Positions 16,436 to 23,722 of a stretch of DNA of 58,263 bases are shown piece by piece. Made by a program: the position numbers and the translations under genes. Under the pieces are notes generated by a model. It worked only from the letters and a program-made list of their open reading frames with translations. It did no database searches and was not told where the DNA came from. Position 1 is the stretch's first letter. Each line of letters opens with the position of its first letter. The stretch is from DTU018 sp029550685 (lineage in GTDB: Bacteria > Bacillota > Syntrophomonadia > Syntrophomonadales > Syntrophomonadaceae), in NCBI GenBank assembly GCA_035412805.1, contig DAONVO010000004.1:1-58263 (forward strand). Direction: 5' to 3'.

Positions 16436-17977
16436 TCACCTCCTGGCCAGAGACTCAGCGGCTTGTTCCATGGCTTCAGCCAAAATTAGGCGTACCTGCT
16501 CTTTGACATCTTCTAATTTCAGCTCGGAACCATGCGAAAGACCTTGATTAGGTTCCAGAATAAGGCTGATGCCATCAAACAAATCGGTCATTCTTCCTAG
16601 AAACAAGCTGCCCTTGCCGATAACCATGGCACGTTTAATTTTTCCTTGTAACAGTTCCTCTCTGATTACTCCCAACAACGGTACCCCAGATGGGATATGT
16701 CCTTGAGTAGGAGCAAAACCTGTCATCCCATGACTGGTGGTAAATTGGGCCAGCTCACTCTTATCCAACTCCCCTCTTTTTACCGCCATAGCTCCAATCA
16801 TTTTATAATTAGCCAGGGGAACATCTCCGGCACCGGCTGGCACGGTTATTTCCGGGTTTTGCAGTTCAGGAGCAAAAATATCCACGTCGGTTATCTTAAG
16901 GCCGTTTCTTTCCAGAGGATCAGCTACAATAGCCTGTATTACCGCCTGGGGTGAGGAACCGGACCCTATCTTGTGTTTGCCCACTATATCAGTGCGAATA
17001 ACCGGGTTTATCCCATCATTTTCGCTTATTAGGATTGCATAGCCGCCAATCATGTCCTCTAGAACCGGCATCTGTTTATTAACATGATCCCGGCTGTTCA
17101 TGCCTAATTTTGCCGAAGACCCTCCGGCCAAAACCACCACATTCTTAAAAATGCCCGCTCGTACCAAAGCTGCAGCACTTAGTATGCCGTGAGCAGGTCC
17201 GGCACAAAAACCCCGGATGTCGGCACCACTGGCGTTTTCACAGTTGCCTATCTCGCCAATAGCCTTGGCCAGATTGCCTCCTCCCCGCTGGTTCATATCA
17301 CCAATGGCTTCTTCGGAAGTTTCGATAATGTAGTCAATTTCCTTGGGATCAATCTGAAAGCGCTCCAGTAAATTAACCAGAGCTAAAACCCCTGATGCTT
17401 TGCAAACCAGGTTCTCAAACACCACATGAGCAGATAAATTAGGATCAGTGTCATGGGCCTCACGAACACAGCCCACCAATTGTCCGTCCTGATACAATCC
17501 ATCAGCTTGATGGCTGACTACCATTTCTTCAATCTCCTGAAGATCGCGGGTCCTATCCAGCTGGGCAAAGTGTTTGGCAGACAAATTCGCGGTGGGCAGC
17601 TTATCTTTTATGGAAGCAGCAAATTCTGCACTCAATTCCACCAGGTTAAAGCTATCTGCTATTTTCATAAGCCCATAAAACTCTGCCTGATCCAATATTT
17701 GACCAAATCTCCCCTGGGTTCTTGGTTCCACTGGGTGTTGATACCAGGGTGAGGGATGGTCAGTTAACTGGCGAGGATGAGCGTTGCCAATATATACTTG
17801 ATTGGGCAGGTAACCCACTGCTTCCTGGAAACTGCGCAGGTGACCGGGCAAAGCCTTCAGATATTCCGAATCAGGATTCTTAACTCTTTCCATGGTGATG
17901 GTAGTTCCATGACCCATTAGAATATCAGGTGCATGGACTAATACATATGCAGTTGCTCGAATAACTGGAAAATTCAC
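16436..17977 (-). CDS. grdC: Glycine/sarcosine/betaine reductase component C, beta subunit GrdC
   Basis: 513 residues from the GTG at 17977, supported by AAGGGGG seven bases upstream and by the family-like N-terminus NFPVIRATAYVLVHAPD. Thiolase/FabH-like segments are visible (NCENASGADIRGFCAGPAHG, VVLAGGSSAKLGMNSRDHVN), including a Cys in FCAGPAHG that suits acyl transfer. With GrdD it forms component C of the selenium-dependent reductases. It lies 38 bases from the grdA stop. In known operons grdB sits between grdA and grdC, but it is absent here. Confidence 0.93.
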   Translation of the reverse strand: MNFPVIRATAYVLVHAPDILMGHGTTITMERVKNPDSEYLKALPGHLRSFQEAVGYLPNQVYIGNAHPRQLTDHPSPWYQHPVEPRTQGRFGQILDQAEFYGLMKIADSFNLVELSAEFAASIKDKLPTANLSAKHFAQLDRTRDLQEIEEMVVSHQADGLYQDGQLVGCVREAHDTDPNLSAHVVFENLVCKASGVLALVNLLERFQIDPKEIDYIIETSEEAIGDMNQRGGGNLAKAIGEIGNCENASGADIRGFCAGPAHGILSAAALVRAGIFKNVVVLAGGSSAKLGMNSRDHVNKQMPVLEDMIGGYAILISENDGINPVIRTDIVGKHKIGSGSSPQAVIQAIVADPLERNGLKITDVDIFAPELQNPEITVPAGAGDVPLANYKMIGAMAVKRGELDKSELAQFTTSHGMTGFAPTQGHIPSGVPLLGVIREELLQGKIKRAMVIGKGSLFLGRMTDLFDGISLILEPNQGLSHGSELKLEDVKEQVRLILAEAMEQAAESLARR

Positions 17978-18015
17978 TAGTGAGCCCCCTTTGGTTACTT
18001 CACTTGCCAAAACGT

Positions 18016-18489
18016 TTAGCCATCCTGATACTGTGATCTAATATCACTCATCTCGGTTATTATTTCCTCCACATTCAGAACCATCTCCATCATGGAGATT
18101 TGGTCTTCGTATACCTGCGGGTCAATTAGGTCCTTAAGCTCAAAAATATGGTAAACTGGCAGTCCTAAAGCTACATTAGTCAGGGGACCAGCATAAGTCG
18201 GATCTCCGGCGATGACTGTTTCGGCAGTTAATCCAGCGGATTCTGCTTCGGCGCCCCCCAGGATAACCACGACTTTATCAGTACCATATTTTTCGGCAGT
18301 TTCTTTTATACGCGCTTGATTGGCCATGTCCATGGCCCCAGCGGCTGTTCATACAAAACACTCGGTACTGGTAAACAGAATCTCTCCGCCTACCGTTTGC
18401 ATACATTCAGCAATAGCAGGGCCAGGTATTCCGTCCCGATCACCCAGGATACAAATTTTCTTGTCGGCAAAAAACTCTTTACTAACCAT
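18016..18489 (-). CDS. grdA: Glycine reductase selenoprotein A (GrdA), UGA read as selenocysteine
   Basis: 157 residues if the in-frame TGA at 18351-18349 is read as selenocysteine (residue 47). Conventional translation gives only a 105-residue fragment from 18333. Around the TGA the sequence reads ECFV-U-TAAGAMDMANQARIK, the hallmark GrdA motif, and the N-terminal ILGDRDGIPGPAI matches the family. The ATG at 18489 is favoured by GAAAGGA seven bases upstream; an ATG at 18498 is less likely. GrdA carries the carboxymethyl group as a selenoether and is re-reduced by thioredoxin. An SECIS-like hairpin follows the UGA. The organism must have SelA/B/C/D elsewhere. Confidence 0.95.
18322..18337 (-). 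promoter_or_regulatory. SECIS-like hairpin in grdA
   Basis: Eleven bases after the UGA, GGCCAT and ATGGCC form a perfect six-base-pair stem capped by a GGAC loop. The G-rich loop lies about 17 bases from the UGA, within the range known for bacterial SECIS elements that recruit SelB. The stem lies within the coding sequence, as expected. Confidence 0.7.
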
Positions 18490-18498
18490 CTGCTTCAT

Positions 18499-18792
18499 CC
18501 TTTCTCTGCATATTCAATTGCATCACTAAAGATTAAAACCCCAGTTCATTGTTTACTCCAGTAAGCCACCAAAAAGCCTTGTCACCTCGGGCGAAGCAAT
18601 CTGAAACCGGACAGCAGGTTTGCAATAGCGACCATCAGCAACCTAAATAGTGTTCATAACCCGTAGGGTTTGAAAACATTAGTAGTACCCGAAGGGTGTA
18701 GTACCCGTAGGGTGCGAGGGCAACTAAGGCGCTCTCTTTTTTATGCGATAACACGGCGAAGGCTATTTTCACAGGAATTACACGAAAGATTA
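18499..18792. other. Gene-free interval between trxA and grdA
   Basis: 294 bases separate two genes that should be in one operon. No coding frame is convincing. It contains a dispersed repeat (18633-18702) plus short ACCCGTAGGGT and CCCGAAGGG self-complementary units. In known glycine reductase operons grdE occupies this position, so the repeat may mark where the operon was rearranged. Confidence 0.55.
18633..18702. repeat. Dispersed repeat, copy 1 (CATCAGCAAC family)
   Basis: This roughly 70-base stretch closely matches 24611-24682. Both contain CATCAGCAAC, GTGTTCATAACCCGTAGGG, a TTTGAA spacer and a CCCGAAGGG unit. The internal hairpin-forming motifs resemble short intergenic palindromic repeats. 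No transposase is attached. Confidence 0.75.
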
Positions 18793-19119
18793 TTAGCCCT
18801 GTCCTATTAGTTCTTTTATTTTGGCCTCAATATCTTCCGGCATAAGATCCTGACCTGACAATTCGGCTACCCTTTGCCCGTCACGGTAGAATACCATGGC
18901 CGGCAAACCCAGTACCTTTTCGCCAATGGCCAGACGCCGGTTACCGGAAGTGTTGACCTTACAAAACTTCATGCGGTCTCCGTAACGCTCTGCCATTTCT
19001 TCAACATGAGGCATTAGTTCCAGGCAATGCTCACATTTAGGGCCCCACCAGTCCACCAATACCAGGCCGGAGCTGTTGCGCACTTCCTGGTCAAAATTAT
19101 CCTTAGTTACTTCAATCAT
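18793..19119 (-). CDS. trxA: Thioredoxin (glycine-reductase-associated, CEHC active site)
   Basis: 108 residues, normal thioredoxin length. The active site reads WGPKCEHC (Cys29, Cys32) in place of the usual WCGPC. This CxxC variant, with the shifted WGPK context, is typical of thioredoxins encoded in grd operons of amino-acid-fermenting Clostridia. The conserved cis-Pro is in VLGLPAMVFY. It reduces oxidised GrdA after acetyl phosphate release. It lies 12 bases after trxB. AAGGAGG precedes the ATG. Confidence 0.93.
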   Translation of the reverse strand: MIEVTKDNFDQEVRNSSGLVLVDWWGPKCEHCLELMPHVEEMAERYGDRMKFCKVNTSGNRRLAIGEKVLGLPAMVFYRDGQRVAELSGQDLMPEDIEAKIKELIGQG

Positions 19120-19131
19120 GTTTGCACCTCC

Positions 19132-20352
19132 TTAAGCGATGCCAGTCATTTCTTTCAGGTTGTCTACAGTTATATTTTGAATTTGTTTTTTTAGCTGGCC
19201 TTGAACAAACAGATGCACCAAAGGTAACATATCGGGGGTCACCTGATAACGACGTGCTACCAGTTCATTACGGGTAGCATCAACCTTTACCAACGACAGC
19301 TTCTCATTATGATCGCGGACAAATTGGTCTACAAGGATGATTTTTTCAGTTCCTGCCATGTCACTGGGATCGTAGTAAGCTACTACCACCGGTTTGCTGG
19401 CCTGCAACACTTCTGTTTCCCACAGTTCGGTTTCATGAACGTATTTCTCTGCCGCCACTGCTGCCACAGCTCCATCCGCAGCTGCCGTGATAACCTGGCG
19501 CAGGTATTTATCGCGCACATCACCAGCTGCAAATACCCCTTCCAGATTTGTAGCCATCTTTTCATCGGTTATCACATAACCCTGAGGAGTAAGTTGAACC
19601 TGATCATTAACCAGCTCAGAATTAGGCACGGTACCAATAAAAATGAACACACCGTTGGTGGGGTAATCGCTTTCCTCCCCGGTCTTGATGTTTTTCAGGG
19701 TTACACTTTCTACCAATTCGTCCCCATTAATACTGGTTACGGTGGAGTTCCATATCCACTTCAGTTTCGGATTACGAAAAGCCCGTTCAGCGGAGGCCTG
19801 ATTGGCATCCACCTTACCTTCTTCGTGGATAACTATGATGGTAACATTTTCGGCAAACTTGGTCAGATACTCGGCTTCTTCAATGGCTGCGTCACCGCTG
19901 CCGACCACCACTACATCCAATTCTTCAAATAATTCGGCATCACAGGTAGCACAGTAGCTTACTCCCTTGCCTCTAAGTCTTCCCTCCCCGGCAACTTTTA
20001 ACATCCGCGGCTGGGCTCCTAAGGCTACTATTACCGATTTCGCCAAGTATTCACCTTTACGGCAAATTATCTTTTTAGGGTTGGCTTTTAGATCCAAGGA
20101 CATGACCGTGTCGTTTATAAACTCGGCACCAAACTGAGCCGCATGTTCAGCCATGGCCTGAGTTAAACCTGGTCCGGTAGTCCCGCGCCCAAACCCCGGG
20201 TAATTTTCCAGCTCTTCAGTGGTAGCTGCCTGTCCACCGGGCTTGCCCTTTTCAATAATGCCAGTTTTCATACGCGCGCGAGCTCCATATACTCCAGCAG
20301 CCAGACCAGCCGGTCCCCCGCCTAGAATAAGCAGATCATATAAGTTATCCAT
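19132..20352 (-). CDS. trxB: Thioredoxin reductase with C-terminal thioredoxin-fold extension
   Basis: 406 residues, about 90 longer than standard TrxB. Residues 1-305 are a complete low-molecular-weight TrxB: FAD motif GGGPAGLAAGVYGARA (11-26), redox CATC (134-137) and NAD(P) motif VVVGSGDAAIEEAEYLTK. Residues about 310-406 look like a degenerate thioredoxin domain (VVVAYYDPSDMAG, LSLVKVDATRN, LVARRYQVTPDMLPLVHLF) with no CxxC. It regenerates TrxA for glycine reductase and begins the trxB-trxA-grdA-grdC-grdD-fhs set. The extension could dock TrxA or another partner. Confidence 0.93.
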   Translation of the reverse strand: MDNLYDLLILGGGPAGLAAGVYGARARMKTGIIEKGKPGGQAATTEELENYPGFGRGTTGPGLTQAMAEHAAQFGAEFINDTVMSLDLKANPKKIICRKGEYLAKSVIVALGAQPRMLKVAGEGRLRGKGVSYCATCDAELFEELDVVVVGSGDAAIEEAEYLTKFAENVTIIVIHEEGKVDANQASAERAFRNPKLKWIWNSTVTSINGDELVESVTLKNIKTGEESDYPTNGVFIFIGTVPNSELVNDQVQLTPQGYVITDEKMATNLEGVFAAGDVRDKYLRQVITAAADGAVAAVAAEKYVHETELWETEVLQASKPVVVAYYDPSDMAGTEKIILVDQFVRDHNEKLSLVKVDATRNELVARRYQVTPDMLPLVHLFVQGQLKKQIQNITVDNLKEMTGIA

Positions 20353-20452
20353 ACCTTCACCTGCCTTTTTATGATGTTTCCCGGATCTGTGCCAGCAATT
20401 TTAGATTTCAATATCTGCATTAGGTATATTTTTAACCGAAGGATGGTTAGTT

Positions 20453-20774
20453 ATGATAATAAGTTGGTCATTCACATTTTCCTTTAAACAAAAAACAGGG
20501 GAGAATCTTCCTCCCCTGCAGACTGTCAAAGAAGTCTATAAATGGTTAGAAGTTCGAGATTGCCACGCCCCTCCGGGGCTCGCAATGACACATAAGATGG
20601 CCTTCTGGTATGTCATCGGCCGTTCCGGCACTACCGATGTTCACTATCGTTCACGGCTAATGTTGCGAGGAACGTAGCGACGTGGCGATCTCTTTTTAGC
20701 AACTTTTTTGACACTCTCCAGGGGAGAATCTTCCTCCCCTGCTTACTAGCTATATAGTTAATGTTTTTATTTTT
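20453..20774. other. Intergenic region between ftcD and trxB
   Basis: No gene is supported here. Apart from the MITE-like insertion with flanking hairpins (separate entry), I see only A+T-rich flanks. A 74-codon frame through this stretch lies inside the repeat and has no ribosome site or family resemblance. Confidence 0.6.
20496..20742. mobile_element. MITE-like element flanked by two copies of a terminator hairpin
   Basis: A 24-base sequence, CAGGGGAGAATC plus TTCCTCCCCTGC, occurs at 20496-20519 and again exactly at 20719-20742. Each copy is itself a hairpin (CAGGGGAG/CTCCCCTG). Between them lie about 199 bases whose ends are inverted repeats: AGACTGTCAAAGAAGT on the left and, on the opposite strand at the right, AGAGTGTCAAAAAAGT. 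Inside are inverted GAGATTGCCACG / CGTGGCGATCTC arms. This is the architecture of a non-autonomous element with a long target duplication. No transposase is encoded. The hairpin toward ftcD may still terminate that gene. Confidence 0.75.
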
Positions 20775-21680
20775 TTATAAACCTATCAAATGGTTTTCGA
20801 TAATCTGGTCGCGGTTGAAATTCTCCAGTTTCAGAAAGAACTCGGCACAGCTAATCAACGCTTCCTGGGGCAAAGTGCCAATAATCTGCGTTCCTACTAC
20901 CGGTACCCCATAACGGTTTGCTTCGGCTTCTATTAAGTTGAAAACCCTGTATATAGGGGTTTTATTAGTATCAAACATATTCATGGAAACAGCCACTTGG
21001 CCTCGTTGCTCAAAGTATAAGCCCATAGAGCGGATGGTGCTGAATCCACCGCTGGGTCCCCGCACAGCTCTGGCAATATTTTTGGCAATGTTCAGATCAG
21101 CTGTTCCCAGGACCACATTAACAGCCACCAGTCCAGTCATGGCCGAGCTTACTATAGTAGCTCCAGCAGTCTTGTGCAGAGCCGCAGGGCCAATATCCGG
21201 AGCCCTTTCGGGAAGATGGGCTAGTTCTTTCAACCCTTCGAACTGTCCTTTGCGGATGTAGTCCAAGCTTTTGCGTTCTTCATTACGGGCATTTTCTCCG
21301 CTAAAATAAATCGGCACCTGATAGCGTTTATATATTTCCTCACCGATTTCTTCGGCTATAACAACACATTCTTCCAGGCTGATATTGGCCAACGGAAAAA
21401 CTGGTAAAGTGTCCAAAGCTCCAATGCGAGGATGATTGCCGCGCTGTTCCTCCAAGTTAATAAGTTCGTAAGCTTTGCCGGCCATATTTAAAAGAGCTTC
21501 TTTTAAGGCATCAGGCTTACCAATAACTTCCACTACCGTACGATTAAAATCGGCATCAGGATAATAATCAATCAATTTGACTCCATCAATATCGCGCAGT
21601 TCATCGACAATCGCTTCAACCACATCCTTGCGTCTTCCCTCACTGAAATTGGGAACCGCATGAATAAACTTTGATTCCAT
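20775..21680 (-). CDS. ftcD: Glutamate formiminotransferase
   Basis: 301 residues covering only the formiminotransferase half, as in stand-alone bacterial enzymes. The N-terminal HAVPNFSEGRRKDVVEAIV, HPRIGALDTLPVFPL and the C-terminal EQRGQVAVSMNMFDTNKTPIYRV are characteristic. It moves the formimino group from formiminoglutamate (histidine breakdown), or possibly formiminoglycine (purine breakdown), to tetrahydrofolate. Beside fhs, folE and grd it fits a route feeding C1 units and glycine. AGGAGGAG precedes the ATG. Confidence 0.92.
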   Translation of the reverse strand: MESKFIHAVPNFSEGRRKDVVEAIVDELRDIDGVKLIDYYPDADFNRTVVEVIGKPDALKEALLNMAGKAYELINLEEQRGNHPRIGALDTLPVFPLANISLEECVVIAEEIGEEIYKRYQVPIYFSGENARNEERKSLDYIRKGQFEGLKELAHLPERAPDIGPAALHKTAGATIVSSAMTGLVAVNVVLGTADLNIAKNIARAVRGPSGGFSTIRSMGLYFEQRGQVAVSMNMFDTNKTPIYRVFNLIEAEANRYGVPVVGTQIIGTLPQEALISCAEFFLKLENFNRDQIIENHLIGL

Positions 21681-22071
21681 CTACTATCTCCTCCTAGCGC
21701 TGCTTGTGAGTGGTGCATTGTTTTATAGTTGATTTCTCCAAGTAAGTATCTTCATCCCTTGTCAAACAGTATAAACAATATAGTAGTAAAACCCGGCCAG
21801 AATGTTTTACAAAGGTGAAGCGAAGACAAGAACCAGCCTCATATTAACTTTGACTATATGTATGGTAACAATTTGCATCCATTCAAGTAAAGCCACTAAT
21901 TTCATTCTTTAACATTATACCTTGAATTGCTGTCAAAATAGTCCCACACTTGATATAGCCCTGGGTTCACGGTTTTAAAGGTTATAAGTTTCCATAACTG
22001 CATTAACCAACCTAAGCCCGACCCTTAAGGCTACCTAATTATGCAGGAGCACTTAAGATAGTGTCATACCT
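21681..22071. other. Intergenic region upstream of ftcD
   Basis: 390 bases without a convincing gene or repeat. On the minus strand TTGACA lies 11 bases from TATAAT near 21920, a non-standard promoter spacing, and a second TTGACA occurs near 21765. A promoter for ftcD probably lies here but cannot be placed with confidence. Confidence 0.4.
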
Positions 22072-22608
22072 CTACCTAAAAAGCAAGTTGCATATATAGA
22101 TGGAGGCTATAAATCCGGTAATATCCGCAGTCAAGCCAGTTACAATGGCATAGCGGTATTTCTTTATACCCACCGCCCCAAAATAAACGGTTAATACAAA
22201 AAAAGTTGTATCGGTGGTTCCCTGCATCACCGAAGCCAATCTGCCAATAAAAGAGTCCGGTCCAAAGGTGCGCATCAATTCGGTGGCCATTCCCAGTACC
22301 CCGCTTCCCGATAAAGGACGCATGATGGCCAGAGGCAGAACTTCACTAGGGGCATCCAGTAAAGTTGTCAGAGGTGTCAGAGCCCGGGATAAATAATCCA
22401 TAGCTCCTGAAGCCCGGAAAACAGATATGGCTACCATCATCCCCACTAAAAATGGTATTATCTTTACTGCTGTGGTGAAACCTTCCTCTGCCCCTTCAAC
22501 GAAGCTTTCATAAACTGGTACTTTCTTAAGATAGCCATAGAGAGGGATGACCAGCAGGAGGAAAGGAATAGCCCAGGTGGAAATGATATTTAATACGGTA
22601 AACAGCAT
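22072..22608 (-). CDS. spmB: Spore maturation protein B
   Basis: 178 residues, the standard SpmB length, with four or five membrane spans. Conserved features include EGFTTAVKIIPFLVGMMVAIS, FRASGAMDYLSRAL, LPLAIMRPLSGSGVLGMATELM and GTTDTTFFVLTVYFGAVG. SpmB acts with SpmA in spore core dehydration and heat resistance and belongs to the nucleoside-recognition domain group. It starts directly after the spmA stop. Confidence 0.95.
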   Translation of the reverse strand: MLFTVLNIISTWAIPFLLLVIPLYGYLKKVPVYESFVEGAEEGFTTAVKIIPFLVGMMVAISVFRASGAMDYLSRALTPLTTLLDAPSEVLPLAIMRPLSGSGVLGMATELMRTFGPDSFIGRLASVMQGTTDTTFFVLTVYFGAVGIKKYRYAIVTGLTADITGFIASIYICNLLFR

Positions 22609-23202
22609 TTAAGGAAACCTCCGCCAGCGGCTGTAGGTCCGGAACCAGTAATCCAGCGATACCGCGATCAACATGGCTATACTGGTAGCAAAAATACAAG
22701 GTCCCACTATTTCGGTAGGATTTTCTGATCCAAAGGATAGCCGAACCCCTATTATGGTAGCGGGTATTAACGTAATACAGGAAGTATTTAAGGCGAGAAA
22801 GGTGCACATGGCTGTGGAAGCTTCCTCTGAGTCCTGGTTCAAGGTCTGCAGCTCCTGCATGGCCTTCATGCCAAAGGGGGTGGCCGCATTGCCCAACCCC
22901 AGCATATTAGCACTCAAGTTGAGGATTATAGCCCCCATGGCAGGATGCTGAGGAGGAACACTGGGAAACAGCCGAATCATAATCGGTCGCAGCCACCTGG
23001 CTAGAGCTGTTACCAATCCTCCTTTTTCCGCAATTTTCATTATCCCCAGCCATAGGGCCATAACCCCAACCAGGTCAAAACAAACTTCCACCGCCCCTTT
23101 AGCAGCACCCAGGGCTGCTTCGGTAACTACCTCAATATTACCGTTTAAAGCCGCCACTACTATACCAGAAGCCAGCAACAGCAGCCAGATAAGATTGAGC
23201 AA
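22609..23202 (-). CDS. spmA: Spore maturation protein A
   Basis: 197 residues from a TTG at 23202, chosen because GGAGGG lies directly upstream and the product begins with a membrane segment (LNLIWLLLLASGIVVAALNG). A frame from 23313 would cross the ytfJ terminator. LGIMKIAEKGGLVTALARWL, LNLSANMLGLGNAATPFGMK and ALNTSCITLIPATIIGVR are SpmA signatures. It is expressed during sporulation with spmB. Confidence 0.93.
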   Translation of the reverse strand: MLNLIWLLLLASGIVVAALNGNIEVVTEAALGAAKGAVEVCFDLVGVMALWLGIMKIAEKGGLVTALARWLRPIMIRLFPSVPPQHPAMGAIILNLSANMLGLGNAATPFGMKAMQELQTLNQDSEEASTAMCTFLALNTSCITLIPATIIGVRLSFGSENPTEIVGPCIFATSIAMLIAVSLDYWFRTYSRWRRFP

Positions 23203-23245
23203 GCTAATCCCTCCTACACGTCTTGTAGAAGGGTATGATGGGGCA

Positions 23246-23280
23246 GAAAAAATTAGAACAGCCCCACTATAGGCTGTTCT
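23246..23280 (-). terminator. Rho-independent terminator of ytfJ
   Basis: On the minus strand AGAACAGCC and GGCTGTTCT make a nine-base-pair stem followed by AATTTTTT. It lies 14 bases beyond the ytfJ stop and separates the ytfJ transcript from spmA. Confidence 0.85.
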
Positions 23281-23293
23281 GGTAATCTGAAGA

Positions 23294-23722
23294 TTATACC
23301 AGCGGCTGCTCACTCTGCGGACGGCTGCGTTTCTGCATCGCTGCCTCTATTTTGTCCATAATCTGCGGGGCCAAGTCTACCATTCTCTCGGCCAAAGGAT
23401 TACCCTGGGTGGAGATCAGACGTACATCATTCATGCGTACCACCAGGAAACCCACCGGCTTAACCGATACTCCGGCTCCACTGCCTCCGGCAAAAGGCAA
23501 TTCGCTGCTTTTGCCGTCTGAGGAAAAATCATATTCTCCGCCTCCGGCGGCAAAACCGCAGACCACCTGAGAAACAGGAATTATGACCGTGCCATCATTG
23601 GTCTCAACAGCGTCACCTACTACGGTATTTACATCAACCATTTCCTTAATACTTTGCATAGCAGTTTTCATTAGTCCCTCGATGGGGTGACTGCACTGAT
23701 TTTCTTTTTGCTGTTCGCCCAT
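23294..23722 (-). CDS. ytfJ: Sporulation protein YtfJ (GerW family)
   Basis: 142 residues, normal for YtfJ/GerW. The conserved N-terminal HPIEGLMKTAMQSIKEMVDVN confirms the long start at 23722, which has AGGGGGT upstream. VIIPVSQVVCGFAAGGGEYD and the Gly-rich PFAGGSGAGVSVKPVGFLVV complete the signature. GerW is a spore protein linked to germination with L-alanine in Bacillus. The first 77 bases overlap the end of the DUF2953 gene, an arrangement known between these two families. Confidence 0.94.
   Translation of the reverse strand: MGEQQKENQCSHPIEGLMKTAMQSIKEMVDVNTVVGDAVETNDGTVIIPVSQVVCGFAAGGGEYDFSSDGKSSELPFAGGSGAGVSVKPVGFLVVRMNDVRLISTQGNPLAERMVDLAPQIMDKIEAAMQKRSRPQSEQPLV

Noticed and set aside
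18016..18333. A 105-residue GrdA-like gene starting at the ATG at 18333.
   Set aside because: The frame extends upstream across an in-frame TGA at the Sec position, with the family N-terminus and a ribosome site before 18489, so the short gene is only the tail.
20353..20452. Possible sigma-54 promoter (TGGCACAGATCCGGG) before trxB.
   Set aside because: The downstream TTGC half is missing, so the match is incomplete.
20353..20495. Glycine riboswitch expected before trxB/grd genes.
   Set aside because: No GGAGA...CTCAGG type aptamer sequence was found in the leader.
20453..20677. A 74-codon plus-strand open frame.
   Set aside because: It lies inside the hairpin-flanked repeat element, has no ribosome site and resembles no protein.
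23203..23313. N-terminal extension of SpmA.
   Set aside because: It would cross the ytfJ terminator, and the TTG at 23202 has GGAGGG and a family-like N-terminus.
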